A DNA stretch of 64,000 nucleotides from Rhizobium sp. NXC14 (GTDB lineage Bacteria; Pseudomonadota; Alphaproteobacteria; Rhizobiales; Rhizobiaceae), in the NCBI RefSeq assembly GCF_002117485.1, contig NZ_CP021030.1, positions 1,677,001 to 1,741,000 on the forward strand. Reading direction: 5' to 3'. A program made the position numbers and the translations under genes. Positions 36,112-44,047 of this stretch are shown here, one piece after another (the stretch's first letter is position 1; each line of letters begins with the position of its first letter). Under the pieces are notes generated by a model. The model was not told where the DNA came from. It was given only the letters and a program-made list of their open reading frames with translations, and made no database searches.

Positions 36112-37098
36112 TTACCAGCGCTGATGCACATGCGGCGCGATCAGCCGATTGTATATCTCGCGCGTCGCCACTATCACATCGGGCGAGAGCGGCGCGAGAT
36201 CGGCTGCGGCCGCATTGGCTCTCGCCTGTTCGGCATTGCGGGCGCCGGGGATGACGACAGTAACGGCTTCAGCCATCAGGATCCAACGCAGCGCGAAGGC
36301 GGCCATAGTGACGCCGGCCGGCACCAGCTTGCGCACTTCCTCAACCGCCTGCAGCCCGACCTCGAAAGGTACGCCGGCAAAGGTCTCGCCGACATCGAAA
36401 GCTTCGCCGTGGCGGTTGAAATTGCGATGGTCGTCGCTGGCAAACTGCGTCTCGCGGCTGATCTTGCCGGAGAGAAGACCACTTGCCAGCGGCACGCGCG
36501 CGATGATCGCCACATTCCTGCGACATGCTTCCTCGAAGAACAGATGGTCGGGGCGCTGACGGAAAAGGTTGTAGATGATCTGGACGCTGACGACGCCGGG
36601 ATATTCGATCGCTTTCAGCCCGTCCTCGACTTTTTCGACGCTAACGCCATAACCCTTGATCTTTCCAGCCTTCTGCAGCGCGTCGAGGCCCTCGAAGACC
36701 TCAGGCAGGTAAAGCACCTCGCGCGGCGGGCAGTGCAACTGCACGAGATCGAGGCTGTCGACCGCGAGGTTTTTGAGGCTGCGGTCGATGAAGCCTTGGA
36801 GATTGGCCTTGGTATAGCCTTCCGCGACATGTGGGTTGAGGCGGCGGCCTGCCTTGGTTGCGACCATCGGGCGCTCGCCGCCGCGCGTCCTCAGGACATC
36901 GGCAATGATCTTTTCCGAGCGGCCGTCGCCGTAAACATCCGCCGTGTCGACGAACGTCATACCGGCATCGAGCGCGGCGTTCAGCGCCGCCCGCCCATCC
37001 GCCTCGCTGATATCGCCCCAGGAGCCGCCGATCTGCCAGGCGCCGAAGCCGACATTGGTAACGGTGAACGGCATGCGGCCAAACGCATGGTGTTTCAT
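36112..37098 (-). CDS. aldo/keto reductase
   Basis: A 328-aa NADPH-dependent oxidoreductase of the aldo/keto reductase superfamily. The catalytic tetrad is partly visible: D in FVDTADVYGDG, Y in the same segment, K in MVATKAGRRLN and H in LVQLHCPPREVL. VVIPGARNAEQARANAAA near the C-terminus is the cofactor phosphate-binding part. It resembles the YajO/PLP-like general reductases, and the substrate is unknown. The start is at 37098, with an alternative two residues upstream at 37104. It is divergent from a cupin gene. Confidence 0.92.
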   Translation of the reverse strand: MKHHAFGRMPFTVTNVGFGAWQIGGSWGDISEADGRAALNAALDAGMTFVDTADVYGDGRSEKIIADVLRTRGGERPMVATKAGRRLNPHVAEGYTKANLQGFIDRSLKNLAVDSLDLVQLHCPPREVLYLPEVFEGLDALQKAGKIKGYGVSVEKVEDGLKAIEYPGVVSVQIIYNLFRQRPDHLFFEEACRRNVAIIARVPLASGLLSGKISRETQFASDDHRNFNRHGEAFDVGETFAGVPFEVGLQAVEEVRKLVPAGVTMAAFALRWILMAEAVTVVIPGARNAEQARANAAAADLAPLSPDVIVATREIYNRLIAPHVHQRW

Positions 37099-37169
37099 GA
37101 ACATCTCCCTAGGTTATGAACGCTTTGGCCTATCAGGCGGGCAACTGCGCGGCAATTGCCGATCTGGTC

Positions 37170-37190
37170 TTGATCGGTCGCCTCGATCAA
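37170..37190. promoter_or_regulatory. inverted repeat between aldo/keto reductase and cupin genes
   Basis: TTGATC, nine bases, GATCAA: a 6-bp perfect inverted repeat in the 141-bp divergent spacer. It could be the operator of a regulator controlling both genes. No regulator gene is adjacent. Confidence 0.3.
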
Positions 37191-37239
37191 ATATCGTCGC
37201 ACCGTAAAGCTTCAACAGCATGGATGGAAAGGAACGATC

Positions 37240-37641
37240 ATGGAGATCAAGCCCGCTGGCTCCAGCCCCTCGATGAAGCCGCCGGCCGACTATTTTACCG
37301 GCGCCGTTCGGCAGGATCCGCTGATCGAGCCGCCGACGCCGGCAAGGGTGAAGGCAACCTCCGTCACTTTCGAACCCGGAGCCCGCACCGCCTGGCACAC
37401 GCATCCGCTCGGCCAGACGCTGATCGTCACCTCAGGCAAGGGCCTTGCCCAGAGCTGGGGCGGGGAGATTCGCGAGATTCGCGCCGGCGACACCGTCTGG
37501 TTTGCGCCGGGCGAAAAACACTGGCACGGCGCCGGCCCGGAGACGGCCATGACGCATATTGCCATTCACGAGGCATTGGACGGCAGCCATGTCGACTGGA
37601 TGGAAAAGGTCAGCGACGAACAATATTCCGGCAAGGCGTGA
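37240..37641 (+). CDS. cupin domain protein
   Basis: A 133-aa single-domain cupin. The first motif is [20 protein letters not shown] with the metal-binding His pair and Glu/Gln, the second is [20 protein letters not shown]. This pattern matches small cupins annotated as hydroxynitrile-lyase-like or carboxymuconolactone-associated proteins, which bind Mn or Fe. Activity is not established. GGAACGATC precedes the ATG. It is divergent from the aldo/keto reductase, an arrangement common for quinone or aldehyde detoxification pairs. Confidence 0.88.
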   Translation: MEIKPAGSSPSMKPPADYFTGAVRQDPLIEPPTPARVKATSVTFEPGARTAWHTHPLGQTLIVTSGKGLAQSWGGEIREIRAGDTVWFAPGEKHWHGAGPETAMTHIAIHEALDGSHVDWMEKVSDEQYSGKA

Positions 37642-37646
37642 ACTGA

Positions 37647-38252
37647 TCAAAGGCGCTTCAGGCAATAGGAAAAATGCGCGTGTGATTCGACCGTCAGGAA
37701 TTCGAATTGCCAGCCATAATCCTTGCAGAATTTCGTAACCGCCTCGACGACACCGTAGACGATCGGTTTGACGGTGTTGCCGGTGCAGAAATCATGGCCG
37801 GCAATGCGTCCTGTGCGCTTCACCTTCCTCTCGCAGAGCAGGAGCTCCTGCCAGGTGAGCTCGAAAGAATGATCGGTGTCGATATAGGCCCAGTCGAGGA
37901 AGTCATCCTCGAATTCGGCGAGCTTGTCGAGCGATGTGCCTTGCATCAGGTGCAGCCGGCCAGCCTCGATCTCGGCCGCGAAATTCGTGTGAATCGCGTC
38001 GAGCCCGGAGCTGTAGCGATCCATCGACCAGGGATCGATGAGATAAAGCTGGGCCGGGCGATTCTTTTCCAGGATCTCCGCCGTATACTCGCCGAAGGCC
38101 GCTCCCACCTCGACGCCGATGCCGCCATTCGGGATCCGGTAGAGCAGTTCGCCCCGATCCGGCAGCAGCCGGGCGTTTTCTATATGATGGGCGCTGAGCG
38201 GGGTGCGCGGCATGCTCGCCCGCAGCGCCTGCCTTTCTTCACGTGTCTTCAT
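37647..38252 (-). CDS. class I SAM-dependent methyltransferase
   Basis: A 201-aa protein of the Methyltransf_24 type. Motif I is GIGVEVGAAFGEYTAEIL, followed by YLIDPWSMDRY (acidic residue binding the SAM ribose) and DDFLDWAYIDTDHSFELT (post-motif). The final VESHAHFSYCLKRL is a typical C-terminal strand. Methyl acceptor unknown; relatives sit in polysaccharide or glycan loci. It converges with the cupin gene, 5 bp between stops. Confidence 0.85.
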   Translation of the reverse strand: MKTREERQALRASMPRTPLSAHHIENARLLPDRGELLYRIPNGGIGVEVGAAFGEYTAEILEKNRPAQLYLIDPWSMDRYSSGLDAIHTNFAAEIEAGRLHLMQGTSLDKLAEFEDDFLDWAYIDTDHSFELTWQELLLCERKVKRTGRIAGHDFCTGNTVKPIVYGVVEAVTKFCKDYGWQFEFLTVESHAHFSYCLKRL

Positions 38253-38416
38253 CTTTGATCTCGGGATTGGGGCCGGCTGACGGCCCTTGTGCGGTTCGAG
38301 GGGAACGTAGGAGCAGCCGAGGCGGATGACAACGGCATGACAAGAATTTGCTTCTTGCGGACAAAAGGTTAAGTTTCGCCTGTGAATGACGAAAGAGCCC
38401 TGGGAGGAGCGACTTC

Positions 38417-38779
38417 ATGAGACGGATGTGGCCCGAAGAGTTCAATGCCATCATTGCCCATGCCGAAGAAGTGATGCTGGAATCATCCGCAGAAGCAGGC
38501 GCCGGCGAGCCGCTGCACCGGAAAGCGCTGAAGGCACGCATCGCCATGGAAGATTACGAGCGAATCTGGCCGCTCGCCGAGATGCGCTTCCGCTTGGGCG
38601 AAGGACCGTTCGCCGGCAAGGCCATCACGCTCATCACCACCAACCCTCATTATCATCCCTGGCATCCAAAGGATGGTGGCAGCGTCGAATCCGTCTCGGA
38701 CAGCGGCCGCCACTACAAGACGGATTATCTCGTCGTCCATTTCCTACTCGATGACGTACGGGAAACCTCGCCCGCCTGA
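38417..38779 (+). CDS. hypothetical protein
   Basis: A 120-aa cytoplasmic protein beginning MRRMWPEEFNAIIAHAEEV. The middle MRFRLGEGPFAGKAITLITT and HYHPWHPKDGGSVESVSDSG suggest a compact alpha/beta fold with clustered His residues. It has GGAGCGAC upstream. I do not recognise a family. It lies between a methyltransferase and a glutathione peroxidase gene; a GC-rich stem follows its stop. Confidence 0.65.
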   Translation: MRRMWPEEFNAIIAHAEEVMLESSAEAGAGEPLHRKALKARIAMEDYERIWPLAEMRFRLGEGPFAGKAITLITTNPHYHPWHPKDGGSVESVSDSGRHYKTDYLVVHFLLDDVRETSPA

Positions 38780-38786
38780 CGGGCTC

Positions 38787-38816
38787 CCCCGGTGTCGCCA
38801 AACGGCGACGCCGGGG
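38787..38816 (+). terminator. GC-rich stem, terminator-like
   Basis: A 13-bp stem (CCCCGGTGTCGCC with GGCGACGCCGGGG, one wobble) around a four-base AAAC loop, 8 bp after the stop of the 120-aa ORF. It lacks a T-run, so it may be a stabilising hairpin or weak terminator. Confidence 0.45.
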
Positions 38817-38905
38817 ATGCTGACGTCGAGTTGATCTTCACCCTGATGACAATAGCGGCGATATCGCTAAGCTCCCGGAACGATCCGTGCCAATTGGAGG
38901 TTCCC

Positions 38906-39454
38906 ATGACGGGCAATGTGCTGGATATTCCGGTCAAGACGGTGGATGGTCGACAGACTACGCTGAACGAATACAAGGGCAGGGTACTTCTGATCGTCAA
39001 CGTCGCGTCGAAATGCGGGCTGACGCCGCAATATGAGGGGCTTGAAAGACTCTATGGCGAAAAGCGCGAGCGCGGCTTCGTCATCGCCGCTTTCCCCGCC
39101 AACGACTTCAAGGGCCAGGAACCCGGCACGGACGCCGAGATCCTCGATTTCTGCACCACCACCTACGACGTCACCTTCCCGATCTTTTCTAAGATCTCGG
39201 TCAAGGGCGAGGCCCAGCACCCGCTCTACCGGCAGCTGACCAAATCGGGCGTGAAGACGACGGGCGAGGGTCCGATGCGCGAACGCCTGAATGCCCACGG
39301 CATATCAGGCGGCGACGAGGATGACATTCTCTGGAATTTCGAAAAATTCCTGATCGGCCGCGACGGCAAAGTCGCCGCCCGCTTCGCGCCCGATGTGACG
39401 GCAGATGATTCGCGGCTGGTTTCGGCGGTGGATCAGGAGTTGGCGAAGGGATGA
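38906..39454 (+). CDS. glutathione peroxidase family protein
   Basis: A 182-aa thiol peroxidase of the glutathione peroxidase family, reducing hydrogen or lipid peroxides. The peroxidatic cysteine lies in NVASKCGLTPQYEGLE, Gln/Trp-type partners follow in FPANDFKGQEPGT and ILWNFEKFLIGRDGKV, and a second Cys in DFCTTTYDVTFPIFS is placed as the resolving residue of thioredoxin-dependent members. GGAGG precedes the ATG at 38906. Probably a monocistronic oxidative-stress gene. Confidence 0.93.
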   Translation: MTGNVLDIPVKTVDGRQTTLNEYKGRVLLIVNVASKCGLTPQYEGLERLYGEKRERGFVIAAFPANDFKGQEPGTDAEILDFCTTTYDVTFPIFSKISVKGEAQHPLYRQLTKSGVKTTGEGPMRERLNAHGISGGDEDDILWNFEKFLIGRDGKVAARFAPDVTADDSRLVSAVDQELAKG

Positions 39455-39478
39455 TTTGCCGGCAGCCGAGCAGGATCT

Positions 39479-39691
39479 TCAGATCCCGAGGACGGTCACA
39501 AGCGGAGGCGTAAAGTCCTTGAAGCCCAGTATCGGCTGGTCGCACCTTCTGTCAAACTTCGTCTTCGGTACGTGGCGCTGGCATTTCGGATTCGTCTTGA
39601 AGGCGTATCCGGGCAGGCTGACATAGATGGAGCTTGGCGTGCAAAGGGCAATCGCAATGCACAGCGTCAATGCGGAGCATAGAGTTCTCAT
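39479..39691 (-). CDS. small secreted hypothetical protein
   Basis: A 70-aa protein on the minus strand with a plausible signal peptide (MRTLCSALTLCIAIALCTPS) and a mature part with cysteines (NPKCQRHVPKTKFDRRCDQP). A GGGGGGTACC ribosome-like site precedes the ATG. No family is recognised. It converges on the glutathione peroxidase gene. Confidence 0.5.
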   Translation of the reverse strand: MRTLCSALTLCIAIALCTPSSIYVSLPGYAFKTNPKCQRHVPKTKFDRRCDQPILGFKDFTPPLVTVLGI

Positions 39692-39776
39692 GGTACCCCC
39701 CGGCGCCGTAAGCCTTCAAGCGCGGAGACTTCCGGGCGACGAATAGTCTCATTTTTGCCCGCCCTCATCCATTCGC

Positions 39777-39941
39777 CTAATAGGAGGTGCGCGGAGGCTG
39801 GAGTAGTCCGTTTTGGTGGAACCTGGCTTCCCAGACGGCGCCGCATTTGACCTGCCGGACAGCTATGCTGTGCCGGAATGTCTTGCCGAATGTCGGGTCG
39901 CGTTCATGTGAGATGGCTTCTGCATAGGCAGATAGCTGCAT
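39777..39941 (-). CDS. possible small hypothetical protein
   Basis: A 54-aa minus-strand frame starting MQLSAYAEAISHERDPTFGK and ending in LLQPPRTSY. The frame stays open slightly upstream of the ATG. Composition is protein-like but no family or clear ribosome site is seen. It fills the gap between the secreted 70-aa protein and tRNA-Val. Confidence 0.25.
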   Translation of the reverse strand: MQLSAYAEAISHERDPTFGKTFRHSIAVRQVKCGAVWEARFHQNGLLQPPRTSY

Positions 39942-40001
39942 TGAGCCAATCAGGGGCAGATCACTGCGGCTACATTACTCTTCGAAACTCAAGAGGAAAA
40001 A

Positions 40002-40077
40002 TGGTGGGCGATGAGAGACTCGAACTCCCGACATCCTCGGTGTAAACGAGGCGCTCTACCAACTGAGCTAATCGCCC
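40002..40077 (-). tRNA. tRNA-Val (anticodon TAC)
   Basis: Read on the minus strand: acceptor arms GGGCGAT / ATCGCCC, D-arm AGCTCAGTTGGTAGAGC, anticodon stem CCTCG / CGAGG around TTTACAC, T-arm GTCGGGAGTTCGAGTCTCTC, discriminator A and an encoded CCA. Anticodon TAC gives valine. Confidence 0.96.
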
Positions 40078-40391
40078 ATCGCTGGCGAAGCCGATCGGCC
40101 TGCTGCGTTGGTGGCCGTGATCTATGCGGATCGCGGCAAAACCGCAAGAGTGTTTGTGAAGAATTTTTGATTTTTTTGGCGGTGGTCTGCTCGTCTGCGC
40201 TGCCGAACGGGCTCGGTCGGCCTGTGGATAAAGGGGAGGGGGAGCCGCGGGCTTATGCATTTTGCCTGCGCTGTCGGCTCCGATCGTGCCTCGCTACGGC
40301 TGCGGAGGTTGGAATTGCCGGCTTTCGTTCTTCCTGCAGCGGCTTTGCCGAAACAATTCAACGACTGTCATGGTTTTGTCTCCAAACCTGC
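40078..40391. other. gap without a gene
   Basis: About 310 bp between tRNA-Val and the tRNA-Asp promoter. Short frames on both strands here lack starts or similarity. It contains an AT-rich run near 40165-40180 that could belong to the tRNA-Val promoter. Nothing else is supported. Confidence 0.3.
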
Positions 40392-40420
40392 TTGACACTA
40401 AAAGGCGAACCCCGTAGTTA
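40392..40420 (+). promoter_or_regulatory. sigma-70-type promoter of tRNA-Asp genes
   Basis: TTGACA at 40392-40397, a 17-bp spacer, then TAGTTA at 40415-40420, about 70 bp upstream of the first tRNA-Asp. The -35 is perfect and the spacing optimal, as expected for a stable-RNA promoter. Confidence 0.65.
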
Positions 40421-40488
40421 GCCGCTCATCGAAACGGCCAGCCGTTTTGGTGAGGGTGCGAAGGCATCCGGATTGCTTGAAATGAAGT

Positions 40489-40565
40489 GCGGGTGTAGCT
40501 CAGTCGGTTAGAGTGCCGGCCTGTCACGCCGGAGGTCGCGGGTTCGAGCCCCGTCACTCGCGCCA
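40489..40565 (+). tRNA. tRNA-Asp (anticodon GTC), first copy
   Basis: 77 nt including encoded CCA. Acceptor GCGGGTG / CACTCGC, D-arm TAGCTCAGTCGGTTAGAG, anticodon stem CCGGC / GCCGG around CTGTCAC, T-arm GTCGCGGGTTCGAGCCCCGT. Anticodon GTC gives aspartate. Identical to the copy that follows 51 bp downstream. Confidence 0.96.
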
Positions 40566-40616
40566 TTTCAAAGCAGGCGTTCAGTCGCCGCCGTCCGGCT
40601 CTTCCGTCCGTCATGC

Positions 40617-40693
40617 GCGGGTGTAGCTCAGTCGGTTAGAGTGCCGGCCTGTCACGCCGGAGGTCGCGGGTTCGAGCCCCGTCACTCGCGCCA
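40617..40693 (+). tRNA. tRNA-Asp (anticodon GTC), second copy
   Basis: Base-for-base repeat of the tRNA-Asp gene at 40489-40565 over all 77 nt including CCA. The spacer between them differs from the flanks, so only the gene itself is duplicated. Probably one transcript processed into two tRNAs. Confidence 0.96.
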
Positions 40694-40940
40694 TTCTCTT
40701 CCGAAAGCCATGCAGTTTCCAGGGGTCAGGCATGCAGCTTGAATCGACTTCTGCGGATTTGTCGCGACATCGTTGCATCTGCTTGATAATGTCCGCCCGC
40801 GACGCGTCGAATTGCCTCTGTAAAAGTCTTGCGCCGCGGCGTCGGCTGCGCTAACCACGGCTTGTTGCAACGCACGTTCGCTTGTCGGGCAATTGCCCAA
40901 ATGCGCCGCCTGGCGCCTCCGGCAAGCAAGGATGAACATG
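40694..40940 (+). promoter_or_regulatory. leader region of the nuo operon
   Basis: 247 bp before nuoA. It must hold the nuo promoter, but no strong -35/-10 pair is evident. A 12-bp palindrome GGGCAATTGCCC lies at 40887-40898, about 45 bp before the nuoA start. Confidence 0.35.
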
Positions 40941-41306
40941 ATGACTGAACTGCTCAGTTCCTATATTCCGATCGCTATCTTCATCGCCATTGCGCTCGTT
41001 ATCGGCCTGGCGCTGCTCATTGCGCCGTTCGCCGTGGCTTTCAAAGCGCCCGATTCGGAAAAGCTCTCGGCTTACGAATGCGGTTTCAACGCTTTCGACG
41101 ACGCCCGCATGAAGTTCGACATCCGCTTCTACCTCGTGTCGATCCTCTTCATCATCTTCGACCTCGAGGTCGCCTTCCTCTTCCCCTGGGCCGTTTCCTT
41201 CGGCGCCATCGGCTGGTTCGGCTTCTGGTCCATGATGGTCTTCCTCCTCGTGCTGACCATCGGCTTTATCTATGAATGGAAGAAGGGAGCCCTGGAATGG
41301 GAGTGA
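40941..41306 (+). CDS. nuoA: NADH-quinone oxidoreductase subunit A
   Basis: Small membrane subunit of complex I (ND3 homologue), 121 aa, three helices. The conserved loop [20 protein letters not shown] contains the Cys-containing quinone-site segment and [20 protein letters not shown] is helix 2. ATGs at 40932 and 40938 are alternatives; the third ATG gives the usual N-terminus MTELL. First gene of the operon; its end overlaps nuoB by 10 bp. Confidence 0.97.
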   Translation: MTELLSSYIPIAIFIAIALVIGLALLIAPFAVAFKAPDSEKLSAYECGFNAFDDARMKFDIRFYLVSILFIIFDLEVAFLFPWAVSFGAIGWFGFWSMMVFLLVLTIGFIYEWKKGALEWE

Positions 41307-41881
41307 CCCCTGTGAGCAATCAGCCGCTCGTCGCGCCGCAGCCGAAGGGGATCATCGATCCGTCGACCGGCAAGCTGATCGGCAGCAACGACGCATTTTT
41401 CGGCGAGATCAACAACGAACTCGCCGACAAGGGTTTCCTCGTCACCTCGACGGACGAGTTGATCAACTGGGCTCGTACCGGCTCGCTGATGTGGATGACC
41501 TTTGGTCTTGCCTGTTGCGCTGTCGAAATGATGCAGCTCTCCATGCCGCGTTATGACGTCGAGCGCTTTGGTTTTGCGCCGCGCGCTTCGCCGCGCCAGT
41601 CCGACGTCATGATCGTCGCCGGCACGCTGACTAACAAGATGGCGCCGGCTCTGCGCAAGGTTTACGACCAGATGCCTGAGCCGCGCTATGTCATCTCGAT
41701 GGGCTCCTGTGCTAATGGCGGCGGCTACTATCACTATTCCTATTCGGTTGTTCGCGGCTGCGACCGTGTCGTGCCGATCGATATTTACGTGCCGGGCTGT
41801 CCCCCCACGGCGGAGGCACTGCTTTACGGCGTGCTTCTGCTGCAGAAGAAGATCCGGCGCACCGGCACGATCGAACGCTAA
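41297..41881 (+). CDS. nuoB: NADH-quinone oxidoreductase subunit B
   Basis: Peripheral-arm subunit carrying the N2 [4Fe-4S] cluster, last in the electron chain before quinone. 194 aa. Cluster ligands are in [13 protein letters not shown] (adjacent cysteines), [12 protein letters not shown] and [15 protein letters not shown]. Start at 41297 inside the nuoA end indicates translational coupling. Confidence 0.98.
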   Translation: MGVTPVSNQPLVAPQPKGIIDPSTGKLIGSNDAFFGEINNELADKGFLVTSTDELINWARTGSLMWMTFGLACCAVEMMQLSMPRYDVERFGFAPRASPRQSDVMIVAGTLTNKMAPALRKVYDQMPEPRYVISMGSCANGGGYYHYSYSVVRGCDRVVPIDIYVPGCPPTAEALLYGVLLLQKKIRRTGTIER

Positions 41882-41899
41882 GGGTTAAGGACAAGGCAT

Positions 41900-42502
41900 A
41901 TGAGTGAAGCCCTGACTGAGCTTGCCTCCTATCTTGGCGAAGCGCGCGGCAACCTGATCCTCGCCTCGCAGATGAAGTACGGCGAGCTGACGCTGACGGC
42001 GACGGGTGAAAACCTGATCCCGCTCCTGACCTTCCTGCGTGACGACGCCAAGTGCGGTTTCGTCAACCTGATCGACATTTGCGGCGTCGACTGGCCGCAG
42101 CGCGAACTGCGTTTCGACGTCGTCTATCATCTGCTGTCGCCGAAGAAGAACCTGCGCATCCGCGTCAAGGTGGCGACCGACGAGGATACGCCGGTGCCGT
42201 CGGCCTGCGCCGTCCATCCCGGCGCCGACTGGTTCGAGCGTGAGACCTGGGACATGTACGGTGTCCTGTTCACCGGCCACCCGGATCTACGCCGCATCCT
42301 GACTGACTACGGTTTCGAAGGCCATCCGCTGCGTAAGGACTTCCCCACGACCGGTTTCGTCGAGGTGCGCTACGACGACGCCGCAAAGCGTGTGGTCTAC
42401 GAACCTGTCGAGCTGAAGCAGGAATTCCGAAACTTTGACTTTATGTCACCCTGGGAAGGCACCGAATACGTGCTGCCGGGTGATGAAAAAGCGAAGCAAT
42501 AA
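41900..42502 (+). CDS. nuoC: NADH-quinone oxidoreductase subunit C
   Basis: 30-kDa peripheral-arm subunit of complex I, 200 aa, separate from NuoD (fused in E. coli). The signature [20 protein letters not shown] and [20 protein letters not shown] is intact. AAGGACAAGG precedes the ATG, 18 bp after nuoB. Confidence 0.97.
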   Translation: MSEALTELASYLGEARGNLILASQMKYGELTLTATGENLIPLLTFLRDDAKCGFVNLIDICGVDWPQRELRFDVVYHLLSPKKNLRIRVKVATDEDTPVPSACAVHPGADWFERETWDMYGVLFTGHPDLRRILTDYGFEGHPLRKDFPTTGFVEVRYDDAAKRVVYEPVELKQEFRNFDFMSPWEGTEYVLPGDEKAKQ

Positions 42503-42568
42503 TTCAAGGCGGCTGGTGGGATTGCGCCCGCCTTTCACCGAATATCTGAGAACGCGAGCCCGATCGCC

Positions 42569-43759
42569 ATGACAGAACATAACGTCCGCAACTTCAACAT
42601 CAATTTCGGACCGCAGCATCCGGCGGCGCACGGCGTTCTTCGTCTTGTCCTGGAGCTTGACGGCGAAATTGTGGAGCGGGTCGATCCGCATATCGGCTTG
42701 CTTCATCGCGGCACCGAGAAGCTTATCGAGACCAAGACCTATCTTCAGGCGGTACCCTATTTCGATCGGCTCGATTATGTCGCGCCGATGAACCAGGAGC
42801 ATGCCTATGCGATGGCCGTCGAAAAGCTGCTCGGCATCCAGATCCCGATCCGCGGCCAGCTGATCCGCGTGCTCTATTCGGAGATCGGCCGCATCCTCTC
42901 GCATCTCTTGAACGTCACGACGCAGGCAATGGACGTCGGTGCGCTGACACCCCCGCTCTGGGGCTTCGAAGAGCGTGAAAAGCTGATGGTGTTCTATGAA
43001 CGCGCCAGCGGCTCGCGCATGCATGCAGCGTATTTCCGTCCGGGCGGCGTCCACCAGGATTTGCCGGAAAAGCTCGTGCAGGACATCGGCGACTGGTGCG
43101 ATCCGTTCCTGAAGGCGCTCGACGACATTGACGACCTTTTGACCGGCAACCGTATCTTCAAGCAGCGCAACGTCGACATCGGCGTCGTCTCTCTGGAAGA
43201 TTGCTGGGCCTGGGGCTTCTCCGGCGTCATGGTGCGCGGTTCGGGCGCTGCCTGGGACCTGCGTCGCGCCCAGCCTTACGAATGTTATTCCGATCTTGAA
43301 TTCGACATCCCGATCGGCAAGAACGGCGACAATTACGACCGCTACCTGATCCGCATGATCGAGATGCGCCAATCGGTCCGCATCATGAAGCAGTGCGTCA
43401 ATCGCCTGCTCTCGGATGCGAAGACCGGTCCTTTCTCGTCGATCGACGGCAAGGTCGTGCCGCCGAAGCGTGGCGAGATGAAGCGCTCGATGGAAGCGCT
43501 GATCCACCATTTCAAGCTCTACACCGAAGGCTACCACGTGCCTGCCGGCGAGGTTTATGCCGCCGTCGAGGCGCCGAAGGGCGAGTTCGGCGTCTATCTC
43601 GTCTCCGACGGCTCGAACAAGCCGTATCGCTGCAAGATCCGCGCTCCGGGTTACGCCCATCTGCAGGCGATGGACTTCATGTGCCGCGGCCATCAGCTCG
43701 CCGACGTCGCTGCTGTCCTTGGCTCGCTCGATATCGTCTTTGGCGAGGTGGACCGCTGA
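42569..43759 (+). CDS. nuoD: NADH-quinone oxidoreductase subunit D
   Basis: 49-kDa subunit lining the quinone pocket with NuoB, 396 aa. [20 protein letters not shown] at the start, [12 protein letters not shown] with the quinone-binding His, and the C-terminal [20 protein letters not shown] are intact, as is the final D-V-FGEVDR. Its stop overlaps the ATG of the next small gene (TGATG). Confidence 0.98.
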   Translation: MTEHNVRNFNINFGPQHPAAHGVLRLVLELDGEIVERVDPHIGLLHRGTEKLIETKTYLQAVPYFDRLDYVAPMNQEHAYAMAVEKLLGIQIPIRGQLIRVLYSEIGRILSHLLNVTTQAMDVGALTPPLWGFEEREKLMVFYERASGSRMHAAYFRPGGVHQDLPEKLVQDIGDWCDPFLKALDDIDDLLTGNRIFKQRNVDIGVVSLEDCWAWGFSGVMVRGSGAAWDLRRAQPYECYSDLEFDIPIGKNGDNYDRYLIRMIEMRQSVRIMKQCVNRLLSDAKTGPFSSIDGKVVPPKRGEMKRSMEALIHHFKLYTEGYHVPAGEVYAAVEAPKGEFGVYLVSDGSNKPYRCKIRAPGYAHLQAMDFMCRGHQLADVAAVLGSLDIVFGEVDR

Positions 43760-44031
43760 TGCAGCTTCTGCCGCTGGCCGTCGCAATTCTTCTTGCGGCA
43801 TCCGGGGTTTCGGCCCAGGAGGCCGACACCCTCGGCACGCCGCTGGGTCATAAGGAAGTGACGCCGCCGGGGCAGCAATCGTCCATGGGCGAGCTTTTGT
43901 CCAAGGGCTATCAGATCAAGGCCGCCATTCCGAATGGCAGCAAATTCGTCGTATTTATGCAGAAAGACCAGTCGGCCTATGCCTGCGAAATGCAGTCTTT
44001 GACCGCTTCGCGGTGTGGAACCCTAAACTGA
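43759..44031 (+). CDS. secreted hypothetical protein inside nuo operon
   Basis: A 90-aa protein whose ATG overlaps the nuoD stop, which implies translational coupling. [20 protein letters not shown] is a signal peptide, with cleavage probably after SAQ or SGVSA. The mature 70 residues are hydrophilic, with IKAAIPNGSKFVVFMQKDQS and two cysteines (AYACEM, SRCGTL) near the end that could form a disulfide. It looks periplasmic. I know similar small ORFs at this position in rhizobial nuo operons but no established function. Confidence 0.75.
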   Translation: MQLLPLAVAILLAASGVSAQEADTLGTPLGHKEVTPPGQQSSMGELLSKGYQIKAAIPNGSKFVVFMQKDQSAYACEMQSLTASRCGTLN

Positions 44032-44047
44032 CAAGGCGTGAGGAAGA

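Noticed and set aside
40489-40693. Repeat pair considered as a CRISPR-like array
   Set aside because: The repeats are complete tRNA-Asp genes with cloverleaf and CCA.
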